Shown: positions 15,865 through 24,672, numbered from the stretch's first letter. The stretch is DNA of 64,000 bases from Mesorhizobium sp. (GCA_004020545.1 SAQE01000020.1:1-64000), one strand, 5' to 3'. Numbers and translations are program-made. The notes: generated by a model not told the origin, from the sequence alone.

Positions 15865-17412
15865 GTGCCGGACTTCGCCATGCATTATCGCCTTCTTCCC
15901 CAGTTCTCCGATCTCGGCTCCTTTCTTTCGCACCTGGAGGTGAAGGGCCAGCTTCAGGAAATCCGCGCCCCGGTCTCGACGCGGTTCGAACTGACGGAGA
16001 TACACAAGAGAACAATCGCGGCGCACGGGCCGGCGCTGCGCATGACCATGCCGATCGACGACCAGGGGACCGGTTCGTCCTTTCCGGTCGTGGCAAACAT
16101 TTTCGGGACGCGCGAGCGCGTCGCATGGGGGCTGGGAACGGACATTCGCGGGCTCGAGACTCTCGGCGCTCTGCTGGCGTGGATGAGGTCCCCTCAAGCT
16201 CCGCAAAACTTGCGTCAGGCCCGCCACATGTTCTCCGCCGCGCGCGGTGCGTTGGCGGCGCGCCCGAAGATCGTTTCGTCGTCAAGACTGAAGATCGTTT
16301 CGTCGTCAAGACTATGGAGGGATGCGGAACCGGATTTCGCAATCCTTCCCATCCAGACCTGCTGGCCGGAGGACGCCGGTCCTCTCATCACATGGCCTGT
16401 GGTCGTCACCCGGCCGCCGGGCGAGGATGATCCCGGCAAATACAATCTGGGCATATACCGGATGCAGGTCATCGCCCGCGACCGGGCGATCATAAGATGG
16501 CTGCCCATGCGAGGCGGCGCGGCCCACCATCGCATGTGGAGGGCGAGGGGGCTCGAGATGCCCGTCGCCGTCGTCATCGGCGCCGATCCCGCGACATTGA
16601 TAGCAGCGGTGATGCCGGCGCCCGAAGGGGTATCGGAACTTTCACTGTCCGGATTGATCAACGATCGACGGGTTGGATTGTCTCCATGCAAGAGCATCGA
16701 GCTCCATGTTCCCGCCAGTTCCGAGATCGTGCTCGAGGGAACCGTCTCACCTGACGAAACCGCAGAGGAAGGTCCCTTCGGTGACCACACCGGATACTAT
16801 AACGGCGTGGAGCATTTTCCCGTCTTCAAGCTCAAGCGCATTCGCGTGAGGGACGGCGCAAACTATCTCACGACTTTCACCGGGCGCGCGCCCGACGAGC
16901 CGTCCGTCCTTGCCGAGGCGCTGCTCGACGTCTTCAAGCCGCTGCTGCGCCAGCAGATACCGGAAATTCTCGACGTCTGGCTTCCGCCGGAAGCCTGTTC
17001 CTACAGGATTGCGGTCATATCGATCGTCAAGAAATATGCCGGACAGGCGCGGCGCGTGATGATGGGGTTCTGGTCGCTGTTGCCGCAGTTCTCGATGACC
17101 AAGATGGTCGTCGTGGTGGACGACGACATCGACATCCGGTCGTGGTCGGACGTGATGTGGGCGGTTGCCACCCGCATGGATTTCTCGCGCGATCTGATGA
17201 AGCTGGATCGGACCCCTATCGACTCCCTCGACTTCGCGTCGCCGCTGGAAGGGCTTGGAGGAAAAGTCGGATTCGACGCCACGCGCAAGATCGGGTCCGA
17301 GACGTCGCGTGAGTGGGGGAAGGAGCTAAGGATGTCGTCTCACATCGTTGAAAGAGTTTCCGAGCGCTGGGATGAGCTTTTTCCTCAGGCAAGCGGTTCG
17401 GTGCAAAAATGA
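15865..17412 (+). CDS. UbiD-family prenyl-FMN decarboxylase
   Basis: 515 residues, usual for UbiD. Family landmarks include the N-terminal FLSHLEVKGQLQEIRAPV, NLGIYRMQVI, a GPFGDHTGYYN motif in the centre (E-X-PFGD-H-TGYY) and VVVDDDIDIRSWSDVMWAVATRMD near the end. The likely role is decarboxylation of 3-polyprenyl-4-hydroxybenzoate in ubiquinone synthesis, given its divergent ubiTUV partners; other UbiD substrates are possible. Translation may start at GTG 15865 or ATG 15880. It overlaps ubiX by 4 bases. An unusual exact 8-residue tandem duplication lies at residues about 135-150. Confidence 0.88.
   Translation: MPDFAMHYRLLPQFSDLGSFLSHLEVKGQLQEIRAPVSTRFELTEIHKRTIAAHGPALRMTMPIDDQGTGSSFPVVANIFGTRERVAWGLGTDIRGLETLGALLAWMRSPQAPQNLRQARHMFSAARGALAARPKIVSSSRLKIVSSSRLWRDAEPDFAILPIQTCWPEDAGPLITWPVVVTRPPGEDDPGKYNLGIYRMQVIARDRAIIRWLPMRGGAAHHRMWRARGLEMPVAVVIGADPATLIAAVMPAPEGVSELSLSGLINDRRVGLSPCKSIELHVPASSEIVLEGTVSPDETAEEGPFGDHTGYYNGVEHFPVFKLKRIRVRDGANYLTTFTGRAPDEPSVLAEALLDVFKPLLRQQIPEILDVWLPPEACSYRIAVISIVKKYAGQARRVMMGFWSLLPQFSMTKMVVVVDDDIDIRSWSDVMWAVATRMDFSRDLMKLDRTPIDSLDFASPLEGLGGKVGFDATRKIGSETSREWGKELRMSSHIVERVSERWDELFPQASGSVQK
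16267..16314 (+). repeat. In-frame 24-bp tandem duplication inside ubiD
   Basis: The 24-bp unit at 16267-16290 is repeated at 16291-16314 with only the last base changed (g to a, synonymous). It encodes KIVSSSRL twice. It keeps frame and looks recent. Confidence 0.9.
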
Positions 17413-18002
17413 CCAAACGGATAATCGTGGGGGTGACCGGCGCGTCAGGCTCGGTGCTGGCCCTTGAGACCATACGCCAACTGGTCAGAGCTGGTGTGGA
17501 AACGCATCTTGTCGTCTCAAAAAGCGCGCGCACGACCATTGCTTACGAGCTTGGCGCCGACGGATTGGCGCAGCTTGCTTCACTCGCCAACCACACCCAC
17601 AACCACCAGGACCTGGCAGCGCCGATCGCCAGCGGCTCGTTCAGAACGGACGGCATGATCGTCGTGCCCTGCTCGATGCGGACCCTTGCGGCGATGGCGC
17701 ACGGCTTGGGCGACAACCTTCTGACCAGAGCGGCCGACGTTGTGCTTAAGGAGAGGCGCCGGCTGGTGGTCGTACCGCGCGAGGCGCCTCTGCACGAAGG
17801 GCATCTGGATGCGATGCTGAGATTGACACGGATTGGAGCGATCATCGCGCCGCCGGTGCCGCCATTCTATGTCAAGCCGGCTTCGATCGAGGCGATGATC
17901 GTCGAGATGGCTGCGCGTCTGATCGGCTGGGTTGGCGTGGACCCTGGCGACAAGCTGACCAGGTGGGGCGAAAAGAACGTCGCGGCCCATCGGTCATTTT
18001 GA
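17409..18002 (+). CDS. ubiX: UbiX-family flavin prenyltransferase
   Basis: 197 residues. IIVGVTGASGSVLALETIRQL binds FMN, VPCSMRTLAAMAHGLGDNLLTRAADVVLKERRRLVVVPRE is the core UbiX signature in pieces, and PLHEGHLDAMLRL follows. It makes prenylated FMN, the cofactor of UbiD-type decarboxylases. Overlap ATGA with the ubiD-like gene means the enzyme and its cofactor maker are co-translated. Confidence 0.92.
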   Translation: MTKRIIVGVTGASGSVLALETIRQLVRAGVETHLVVSKSARTTIAYELGADGLAQLASLANHTHNHQDLAAPIASGSFRTDGMIVVPCSMRTLAAMAHGLGDNLLTRAADVVLKERRRLVVVPREAPLHEGHLDAMLRLTRIGAIIAPPVPPFYVKPASIEAMIVEMAARLIGWVGVDPGDKLTRWGEKNVAAHRSF

Positions 18003-18049
18003 TGGAGCTGCCAACGGGAGGAAGCCCCGGCGGAGCAGGATTGGATTGC

Positions 18050-18427
18050 CTACCGTCCAACCGCGGCGAGCGCGGCGAACTGACCGAGCTGCCGCATCGA
18101 AAGCGCACCGTCCTTGGCGATCGTTGCGATATCGTCGAAGAGAAGGGCGAAATCCAGGTAGACACTGCTGTCCCGTTCGGTCTCCCCGATCTCGTCAAGA
18201 TCCTGCAAGAACAACAGGATGGTCTCGATATGCGCGCGTTGATGGCGGGCGTTGGTCAGATGCTCGCGAGCGGCCGGTGCTATTTCCAGACGGGCAAAAC
18301 GAGACAAGGTCTCGTCGAGCTTGGAGCGGCACGCGCAATCCAGCCCCGCCTGATTGATCAGCCCTGTAAGCCGGGCGACGGCGTTCGCCATTTCTCCGGC
18401 GCTATTTTGGGGAAGATCGTGCTTCAT
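18050..18427 (-). CDS. Unknown helical protein divergent from nnrS
   Basis: About 125 residues, mostly predicted helix, soluble, with two Cys close together (LDCACRSKLDE). I do not recognise a family. The ATG at 18427 is preceded by GGGAGA. Its promoter region holds the NnrR-type box at 18600, shared with nnrS, with a predicted start near 18566, so it is probably co-regulated with denitrification. It ends 47 nt from the ubiX stop, convergent with it. Confidence 0.6.
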   Translation of the reverse strand: MKHDLPQNSAGEMANAVARLTGLINQAGLDCACRSKLDETLSRFARLEIAPAAREHLTNARHQRAHIETILLFLQDLDEIGETERDSSVYLDFALLFDDIATIAKDGALSMRQLGQFAALAAVGR

Positions 18428-18599
18428 CTTTTTCTTCTCCCGTCGCAGTCGGCCCCACCTGGAGCCGTTGCACAGCAGACCTGTGCCCTGGATGATCCGG
18501 CCGGGAAAAAACGAGACGCATCCCCTGCCGGGAACCAGATCGTTTGGACCAGGCTGCTTCAAGAACAATCTTCAAGATAGGCGATGCTTCTGAAGGATG

Positions 18600-18615
18600 T
18601 TTGCGCTGGAGCAAA
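18600..18615. promoter_or_regulatory. NnrR-type box upstream of nnrS
   Basis: TTTGCG-CTGG-AGCAAA, flanked by G and C that extend the palindrome. The predicted transcript start near 18649 lies 71 nt before the nnrS ATG at 18720. Confidence 0.7.
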
Positions 18616-18719
18616 CACCGGATCGATCCTCGAACCTATTGCGCCATACCTGCCTTTCCTTGCCCGTCCATCTAATGGCAGGCGACGCAGGGAGCGGCAT
18701 TGTCATTCCAGAGGGTCGC

Positions 18720-19883
18720 ATGGGCGCTGACGGCAATTTCAAGGTCTTCAAGACAAAGCCGGTGCATCTGCCGTTTCGACCGTTCTTTCTCGTGGCTGCG
18801 GCCGACGCCATCCTGGGCGCGGGCGGCTGGTTGCCGTCGGCGTTGGGAATACAAGTCTTCGGCCCGACAGGAATCTCTGCCGGCGATTGGCATCGCGACA
18901 TGCTTCTGTTCGGAATGGTTCCGGCAGTATTGACCGGCTTCCTGCTGACAGCGCTGCCCCGCTGGACAGGGCATCGCGTGGCGTCGCCGCACACGACGCA
19001 TCTGCTCATTCTCCTGTGGGCATGCAGCCGTGCCGCCTTCCTGCTGCTATCGCCGTCGTTCGGGCTAACGTTCTCGGCGATCTGGGTTCTCGCGCTGTTG
19101 TCGATCGCGGCCAGGGTGGTGATCGCCAGTCGGGATCGCCGCAATTTGAAGATACTGCTTCTGCTGGCCGCTTTTTGCGGCAGCAACGGACTCGTCGCGG
19201 CATCGTACCAGGTGGAATTTGCGCTCAGGCTGGCGCTCGTTTCGATCATCGGTCTCGTCGTCACCATCGGAGGGCGGGTCGTGCCGGCCTTGACCGTAGC
19301 CTATGTCGAGAGCGCTGGCGGTCAAATCGTGCTGCGCCGCTCCGCATCCAGGGAGTACGCGGCGGCGCTGATGACCATTTCCGCGCTCTGTTCATGGGCT
19401 GTTGCGCCGGAGGCGCAACTCAGCGGACTTGCCTGTGCTCTCGCCGCCATCAGCCAGGCGATCCGGGCCGCCCAATGGAAAGGCTGGCGAAGCCTGTCAT
19501 CTTCGACGGTGCTTGGCTTGCATATCGGTTACGGATGGATCGCCGTGGGTTTTGCATTCCTGGCGATCCATATCTTTGCGCCAGCGATGCTGGGCCAGGC
19601 GACCGCTCTTCACGCCTGGACCATCGGCGCCATCGGAACCATGGCCCTGGCCATCATGGCCAGCATGATCCGCAAGCACAGCCGTCTCGCCTTCGTGCCC
19701 TCGACGCCCGCGACCGGGGCGCTCGCGGCAATGACGGCCTGCTGCCTGTCGCGCCTGCTGATCGAAGTGTTGCCCGGCTACGCCGGCCCGCTGGCAAGCT
19801 TTTCAGGCGCGTTGTGGATTGTCGCGTTTGGTCTGTTTCTGACGGCCTATCGCGGGACGCTCCTCGGAGCGGGCTTGAAATAG
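18720..19883 (+). CDS. nnrS: NnrS family membrane protein
   Basis: About 387 residues with twelve predicted membrane helices. NnrS hallmarks are FRPFFLVAA near the N-terminus, DWHRDMLLFGMVPAVLTGFLLTALPRWTG, GGRVVPALT and ALHAWTIGAIGTMALAIMASMI. NnrS is a heme- and copper-containing membrane protein linked to NO and iron stress during denitrification. I chose the ATG at 18720 with AGAGGGT upstream; the ATG at 18675 is an in-frame alternative. It ends 1 nt from the convergent ftrD gene. Confidence 0.92.
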   Translation: MGADGNFKVFKTKPVHLPFRPFFLVAAADAILGAGGWLPSALGIQVFGPTGISAGDWHRDMLLFGMVPAVLTGFLLTALPRWTGHRVASPHTTHLLILLWACSRAAFLLLSPSFGLTFSAIWVLALLSIAARVVIASRDRRNLKILLLLAAFCGSNGLVAASYQVEFALRLALVSIIGLVVTIGGRVVPALTVAYVESAGGQIVLRRSASREYAAALMTISALCSWAVAPEAQLSGLACALAAISQAIRAAQWKGWRSLSSSTVLGLHIGYGWIAVGFAFLAIHIFAPAMLGQATALHAWTIGAIGTMALAIMASMIRKHSRLAFVPSTPATGALAAMTACCLSRLLIEVLPGYAGPLASFSGALWIVAFGLFLTAYRGTLLGAGLK

Positions 19884-19884
19884 C

Positions 19885-21300
19885 CTACCAGATCCAGAAA
19901 AGCAGGACCCACCCCGCCACGGCGGGTGTCATCGCCAGCCCGACAAGGGATAGGGCGAGCACCCGCCGGGCGGGTTGCTGGCTGTAAGTTCCCGTCATCT
20001 GCCAGCACAGAACCCCGGACCAAAAGGTTGCCATCGCCAGGGTCGCGAGGCGCAGCAGATCCACGAACGGCAGCACGATCCCATCCGAACGCAACTGACT
20101 GACCGTAAGGCCGGAAAGACCCAGGAAGACCCCGGCGCCCGCCAAGGGGATCAGCGACTGGGCAAGATGATGAAATCTCTGCGTCCGCCAGGGACCAAGG
20201 CTGCGCGCGGCCAAAGCCAGCAAGGAAAGCGTCGTCGCGCCGCAGGCGAGGGCCGCCGCGAGCAGATAGGCGATGAGCAGTGCTCCGTCGAGAAGCGTCA
20301 TCACATCGTTTTTTTGAGGATAGTTCGTCAGTACCCACCAGGGCGCCGTCGCTTCGAGCGGCCAGGTTGCTCCGTTTTCGATCAGCCACTCGGCCATCCA
20401 TTGCTTCGCGTAGACGAACCAGGGGCTGACCGACCATTGAAATGCTCCGACGGCGAGGCCCATGAGGCCAAAGACGATCAGGATCGTTTCCCAGGGCTTG
20501 GCGGCGCCGGCGACATGGACAATCTCGTGATTTGGCGAGCGGCGAGCCAGACGAATTGCTCCGCGAAAACCGCTGCAGCGCCCGCACATGTGGCAGTCGC
20601 TGGCGCCGCGCATGGTCCGGATCGGCACGAGCGGCGCGCAATTAATCGCCTTTGGCTTGGTTCCCGAGAGTTGCGAAAGTTGCCAGAGAGGCGGATCGAC
20701 ACGGAAATGCAGCGGGGCCAATTTCGCCAGCAGGCCAAAAACCCCGCTCACCGGGCAGAGATAGCGGCACCACACACGCTTGTTGCGCCCATAGAGCAAA
20801 CCGATCAGGGCGGCCGCCAAGGTCGAGCCACCGAGGATGAGGAGCGTCGGAGCGGGATACTGATAAACGCTCGTCATTTGGCCGTATAGCGTCGTGCAGG
20901 CGAATGCGAGGGTGGGCCAACCGGGCCACATCAGCCAGCGCGGTATCGCCCTGCCACGCCCGCGGCCGCTGGCGAACTCGGTTATCGCTCCTTCCGGGCA
21001 GAGGATGCCGCACCATATCCGCCCGACCAGCGCGGTTGTCAGAAGCACGAGCGGCCACCAGACGCCCCAGAAGATGAATTGGGCGAACCGCGTGAAGTTG
21101 GTCCAAAGATAAACCGCACGGTCCGGGAGCGGCAGGAAAACGGGCACGATCAGCAGAACGCAGTACACAAGCACCATCGTCCACTGCACGATCCGGATCG
21201 TTGCCTGATGGCGTTGGAGCCAATCGCCGATCTTCAGCCAGACATCGTCGGGCTGAATGGAAGGAGCGTGTCGCGGGACGATCGTTATCGTCATGGACAT
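19885..21300 (-). CDS. ftrD: FtrD-like polyferredoxin membrane protein
   Basis: About 471 residues with multiple membrane helices and three Cys clusters: WCGILCPEGAI, WCRYLCPVSGVFG and CHMCGRCSGFRGA, like the NapH/CcoG polyferredoxins. In the FtrABCD iron system of Brucella and Bordetella, FtrD is thought to take the electrons released as ferrous iron is oxidised for transport. It starts at ATG 21300 or 21294, overlapping the ftrC stop. Last gene of ftrABCD, convergent with nnrS. Confidence 0.88.
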   Translation of the reverse strand: MSMTITIVPRHAPSIQPDDVWLKIGDWLQRHQATIRIVQWTMVLVYCVLLIVPVFLPLPDRAVYLWTNFTRFAQFIFWGVWWPLVLLTTALVGRIWCGILCPEGAITEFASGRGRGRAIPRWLMWPGWPTLAFACTTLYGQMTSVYQYPAPTLLILGGSTLAAALIGLLYGRNKRVWCRYLCPVSGVFGLLAKLAPLHFRVDPPLWQLSQLSGTKPKAINCAPLVPIRTMRGASDCHMCGRCSGFRGAIRLARRSPNHEIVHVAGAAKPWETILIVFGLMGLAVGAFQWSVSPWFVYAKQWMAEWLIENGATWPLEATAPWWVLTNYPQKNDVMTLLDGALLIAYLLAAALACGATTLSLLALAARSLGPWRTQRFHHLAQSLIPLAGAGVFLGLSGLTVSQLRSDGIVLPFVDLLRLATLAMATFWSGVLCWQMTGTYSQQPARRVLALSLVGLAMTPAVAGWVLLFWIW

Positions 21301-22139
21301 GCTTGCGTGCGATGCGGGCGCGGTGAACGCAGCAGCGCAAGCACGGCTATCCAGTAGATTGCGTAGGCCAGGATGGTTGCGAGCTCGGGACGCGCACGAT
21401 AGCCCGTCATGTTCGCAACCAGGCCTCCCAGCCCGCCTGTATCGTCCAGAAGCCAGGACGTATCCCAAATCGCCCCGGATAGCGGTGGGACCAGCTCCAA
21501 CCCGATGGCGCGGTCCAGCGCGGTCATCAACAGCGATCCCGCCAGAAACAACAGAAGAACCTCGCCCACCCGGAAGAATACGGTCCAGGGAAAGCGTTTG
21601 GCGGCAACGTGGATCAGCCAATAGGATGCTGCGGCGGTGGCAAATCCCGCGGCGACGGCCGCCAACGTTGCGGGAAGTGTTGTTTGCCTGGCGGATGCCA
21701 GGACGCCGTAGAGGAAAACGACGGTTTCGTTGCCTTCCCGCATCACGGCGATTGCCGCCAACAGGAACAGTCCCACCCAATTGCCGGCGGTCACGGCTCG
21801 CTCGGCGCCGCGTTCGAGTTCCGGCTTGAGCCCTCTGCCTTGCCGGTGCATCCAGACCACCATCTGCAATATGAGCAAGGCGGCGAGCGCGGCCATGCCG
21901 ATCTGAAAATAGTCCGCGCGCTCGCCGTCGAGCAGGGTCTCCAGGAACAAGATCGCCCCGGCCAGCAGAAGGGCTCCGCCCAGTCCCGCGGCGACGCCGG
22001 CCCACAGGAAACGTCGCGCCGTGGCGACTTTGGCGCCGGCGTGGTGCGCCAGCCATCCTTGCAGGATACCGACCACCAGAATTGCTTCCGTGCTTTCCCG
22101 CCAAACCACGAAGGCGACTTGTCCGAACAGGGCAGTCAT
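21291..22139 (-). CDS. ftrC: FtrC, FTR1-family iron permease
   Basis: 282 residues with seven hydrophobic segments. Both REXXE iron-binding motifs are present: WRESTEAILV near residue 12 and MREGNETVV near residue 130. The ATG at 22139 lies on the ATGA overlap with the end of the (frameshifted) ftrB frame, the normal arrangement of the operon. It should carry iron across the inner membrane, with FtrA and FtrB as periplasmic partners. Confidence 0.92.
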   Translation of the reverse strand: MTALFGQVAFVVWRESTEAILVVGILQGWLAHHAGAKVATARRFLWAGVAAGLGGALLLAGAILFLETLLDGERADYFQIGMAALAALLILQMVVWMHRQGRGLKPELERGAERAVTAGNWVGLFLLAAIAVMREGNETVVFLYGVLASARQTTLPATLAAVAAGFATAAASYWLIHVAAKRFPWTVFFRVGEVLLLFLAGSLLMTALDRAIGLELVPPLSGAIWDTSWLLDDTGGLGGLVANMTGYRARPELATILAYAIYWIAVLALLRSPRPHRTQACP

Positions 22140-22491
22140 CGAGCCGCCGGCTCCTTGGCGACAAGCGTGGCAGGCGCCATGCCGGGATGAAAATCGTCGA
22201 AGAAGCGGTACTCGCCGGGATCGAGGCGTCGGATCACGACAAACGAACTCGCCCCAGGCCCAGCACTTTCTCCTTGCGCAACTCGATGCTTTCGAATTCC
22301 GCAGGGCCGGACCCGCTGTTGCGAAGCTCCAATCTGAACTGGGAGTTGGCCGGCACTTCGAGGGATTGCGGCGTGACCACCCCATCCTTGAGGTCGACGA
22401 CGAAGGTGGGACTTTCGTCCGCGACCGCGACGGTCGCCAGCATGCAGGCTCCCACAACAATCGCCGCCAGACCGATAGAAGCGCTGTCCAT
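22136..22491 (-). pseudogene. ftrB: FtrB cupredoxin, frameshifted
   Basis: Starts at ATG 22491 with AAAGGAAAA upstream and a signal peptide ending AVAVADE. The cupredoxin-like frame runs to RKEKVLG and then hits a stop after 85 residues. Adding one base in the C run at 22260-22262 restores GPGASSFVVIRRLDPGEY and the FtrB hallmark FFDDFHP, ending with TGA exactly on the ftrC ATG (ATGA overlap). So the gene carries a one-base deletion or a sequencing error. In intact systems FtrB is the copper protein that oxidises ferrous iron for transport. Confidence 0.85.
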
Positions 22492-22549
22492 CGCTTTTCC
22501 TTTGCGTTTCGAGCCGACACGAGACGAGGAATCGCGAAACCGGTCCTCG

Positions 22550-22656
22550 CTAGAGCGTTTCGGCGTTTCACAGAAACGCCGAAACGCTCTAACTATTTGT
22601 TTTTAAGGCAATTCCGGACGGAAAACCGCGTCACACTTTTCCAGGAATCGCTCTAG
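22550..22656. repeat. RIME-like palindromic repeat, copy 4 (full length)
   Basis: 107 bp with two palindromes: CTAGAGCGTTTCGGCG/CGCCGAAACGCTCTAA and a CAATTCCGGACGG ... CCAGGAATCGCTCTAG arm. This is the best-preserved copy here and matches RIME1 in length. It sits inside the ftr operon between ftrB and ftrA, and its right edge supplies the TAG stop of ftrA (22653-22655). Confidence 0.9.
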
Positions 22657-23198
22657 TAGCCGCCCTTCTTGCCCACGCCGGCAAAGGTGAATTGATATTC
22701 GACGTGGAAGGGTTCGGGCCACGCCGCCACGCCCGTCTCCTTGTCGACATGCCTTCCGAACTGCGAGTGGCCGCCGGATTCGCCAAAGGAAATCATGTAG
22801 TTCAGGCTGTATTTGCCCGGTCCCATCAGCTTCACGTTGTCGCCATAGTGGGGGCCGTCGCTGGCGACCATGGGCATCAAGACGCCGCCGGTCTGCCGAT
22901 TGTCGTCGAGCCTGGTCAGCAGATATTCGATTTTGAGATTGGGGATCCAATCGCCTTCGGCAAAGCCGTTGGCATTGCCGCGCATCGCATGGATATCGGC
23001 CTCGAGATGAATGTCGGAATCGGCGGCCGGTTTCATCATATGGGCCGGCTCCATCTCGATCGGCTGCAGATACACGGCGCCGATTTCCATACCGTTCGTG
23101 AGCTGAGGCTTGCCGATGGGATACTCCATCGCGCAAACGCCCGAGGCGCCCGCCAGCAGGGCCACGGTAGACGAAAACAAGATCAACTGACGTGGCAT
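22653..23198 (-). CDS. ftrA: FtrA/P19-type periplasmic iron-binding protein
   Basis: 181 residues. Residues 1-22 form a Sec signal ending GVCAMEYP. The mature part has the P19/Tp34 features: IGAVYLQPIEMEP, DIHLEADIHA, ASDGPHYGDN with Met and His ligands, and MISFGESGGHSQFGRH. These proteins bind copper and iron in the periplasm and feed FTR1 permeases. ATG 23198 is preceded by AGGAGG. An NnrR-type palindrome lies about 150 nt upstream, and a RIME-like repeat separates it from ftrB. Confidence 0.92.
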   Translation of the reverse strand: MPRQLILFSSTVALLAGASGVCAMEYPIGKPQLTNGMEIGAVYLQPIEMEPAHMMKPAADSDIHLEADIHAMRGNANGFAEGDWIPNLKIEYLLTRLDDNRQTGGVLMPMVASDGPHYGDNVKLMGPGKYSLNYMISFGESGGHSQFGRHVDKETGVAAWPEPFHVEYQFTFAGVGKKGGY

Positions 23199-23346
23199 GC
23201 CGGCCTCCTGGCTGCTGTGGACGGCATGGACCTGGGCCGTCAGCTCGCATTTCCGGATTGGCAATGAACGGGTCTCGGTCTGTTCCGGATCGACAGACCG
23301 ATAACATGATTATGTTTGTCTAGTTATTCACCGGATCAATTGGCTC

Positions 23347-23362
23347 TTTGCGCCAGCGCAAA
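23347..23362. promoter_or_regulatory. NnrR-type box upstream of ftrABCD, perfect palindrome
   Basis: TTTGCG-CCAG-CGCAAA with matching flanks (CTTT...AAAG). In the minus direction it would give a start near 23313, 115 nt before ftrA. A separate small palindrome AACAT-GATT-ATGTT at 23303-23316 overlaps that predicted start and could be an operator of another regulator. Confidence 0.7.
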
Positions 23363-23405
23363 GAGCGCGACGTTTTCTTGATGTCGCGTTCTCCCGACCA
23401 CAGGG

Positions 23406-24473
23406 TTATCCTCGTGCGCTAAGCAAGCCGCGCGCCAGCGAACGCACCATGCCGATGAACGTCACCGTCCACGCCGCCAGGGCGATGTAAAGGAACGCAC
23501 GGGGCAGGGCCGACAGAAAACCGAATTCCATGGCGCGATCCATCTGCCAGGTGCAAGCGGCGTACATGCCGAGCGGAAATACCGCTCCCCAATACAGTGG
23601 GTCGTACTCGAACGGGAAACGCTCGTAGCCATAGCGCCAGACCCCCAGCAGGAGCAGCATAGGTATCCACCAGGTTCCGGTCGCCCAGTAGAAGACCGTG
23701 AAGCCCTTCAGGAAAGGCAGCAGCGACATCAGGTACGGTGCGTGCGGCGCGTTCAGTATCAGCAAGGATCCGGCCAGTGTCGAAATCGCCATCGCGCCCA
23801 TGTTGATCCAATAAGGTGGCGCCAGATCGCCGGGCGAAAATCGAAAGAACGCATAGCGGTAGAAGATCAGCGACATCATCCAGATGTAGAGCATGCCGCC
23901 CCACAGCCACATCGACAAAGCCATCAGATTGAGCTCGAGCCGATAGGGCTGGTCGATGCGCGCAGCAAGCAGCGCCGTGGATACGGACAGGGCTTGCGTC
24001 GCCACCACCGCCAGCAGCCAGCCGCCGTTGATACCCTTGTCGAGAGTGGGTTTTTCGCGTCTGACGGTGAAGGCCGTGAAGATCGTGTAGGTCAGGCAGA
24101 CCCACAGAACGATGGCCAACGCCCACAAGGCCGCGCCTGCGGCAATGTTCTCACGCAGGATCATGAACTGGCTCGCCAGGATGCCGGTGCCAGCCACTGT
24201 CGTGAAATAGCCCGGTCCGGTAAGGTGAGCGATCATGTCGCCGAAAAACCGCCGGGGATAACGCCAGGCCCGCAGGGCATACAGCAGCCACAGGACGGCA
24301 TATTGCCCGATGTTGAGAAAGAACAACGCGAGCGCGAGGTTCGGGTGCTCCATCATGGAGGCCGCGAGAGACACAATGCCGGTGGCCATGACCAGCGCGA
24401 AATAGGCTGGTGACATATCAGCCAGATTAAGTCTCGGCCGCGCCGAATTCGAGCCACTGCTTCCGATCGTCAT
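23406..24473 (-). CDS. TDT-family transporter (TehA/C4-dicarboxylate type)
   Basis: 355 residues with about ten membrane helices; SPAYFALVMATGIVSLAA at the start is the TDT/SLAC1 family opening, and the GTGILA and LTGPGYFTTVAGT segments fit it too. Family members export tellurite, sulfite, malate or small anions. Its position downstream of the narR-like gene on the same strand suggests an anion transport job linked to nitrate respiration, but the substrate cannot be read from sequence. Confidence 0.8.
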   Translation of the reverse strand: MTIGSSGSNSARPRLNLADMSPAYFALVMATGIVSLAASMMEHPNLALALFFLNIGQYAVLWLLYALRAWRYPRRFFGDMIAHLTGPGYFTTVAGTGILASQFMILRENIAAGAALWALAIVLWVCLTYTIFTAFTVRREKPTLDKGINGGWLLAVVATQALSVSTALLAARIDQPYRLELNLMALSMWLWGGMLYIWMMSLIFYRYAFFRFSPGDLAPPYWINMGAMAISTLAGSLLILNAPHAPYLMSLLPFLKGFTVFYWATGTWWIPMLLLLGVWRYGYERFPFEYDPLYWGAVFPLGMYAACTWQMDRAMEFGFLSALPRAFLYIALAAWTVTFIGMVRSLARGLLSARG

Positions 24474-24672
24474 GTCTCTGACCGCAACACCATCAACCGG
24501 GACCGAGGGCTGCGAAGCGAAGATTGCAAATCGCCCCGCGACATTTTGCCGGCGACAGCCGAAGAGACCGCCAGATTGATCTGCTGGCGTTGATCTGGGT
24601 CAACCGAATCCGTTTGCCGATCGGCGGATCCCTCGACATTTGCGCTGATGGCAGGCCAGCCGCGATGGCCAT

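Noticed and set aside
21301-22164. Extension of the ftrD frame upstream of 21300
   Set aside because: These codons run through ftrC in another frame and have no ribosome site; FtrD starts at 21300 or 21294.
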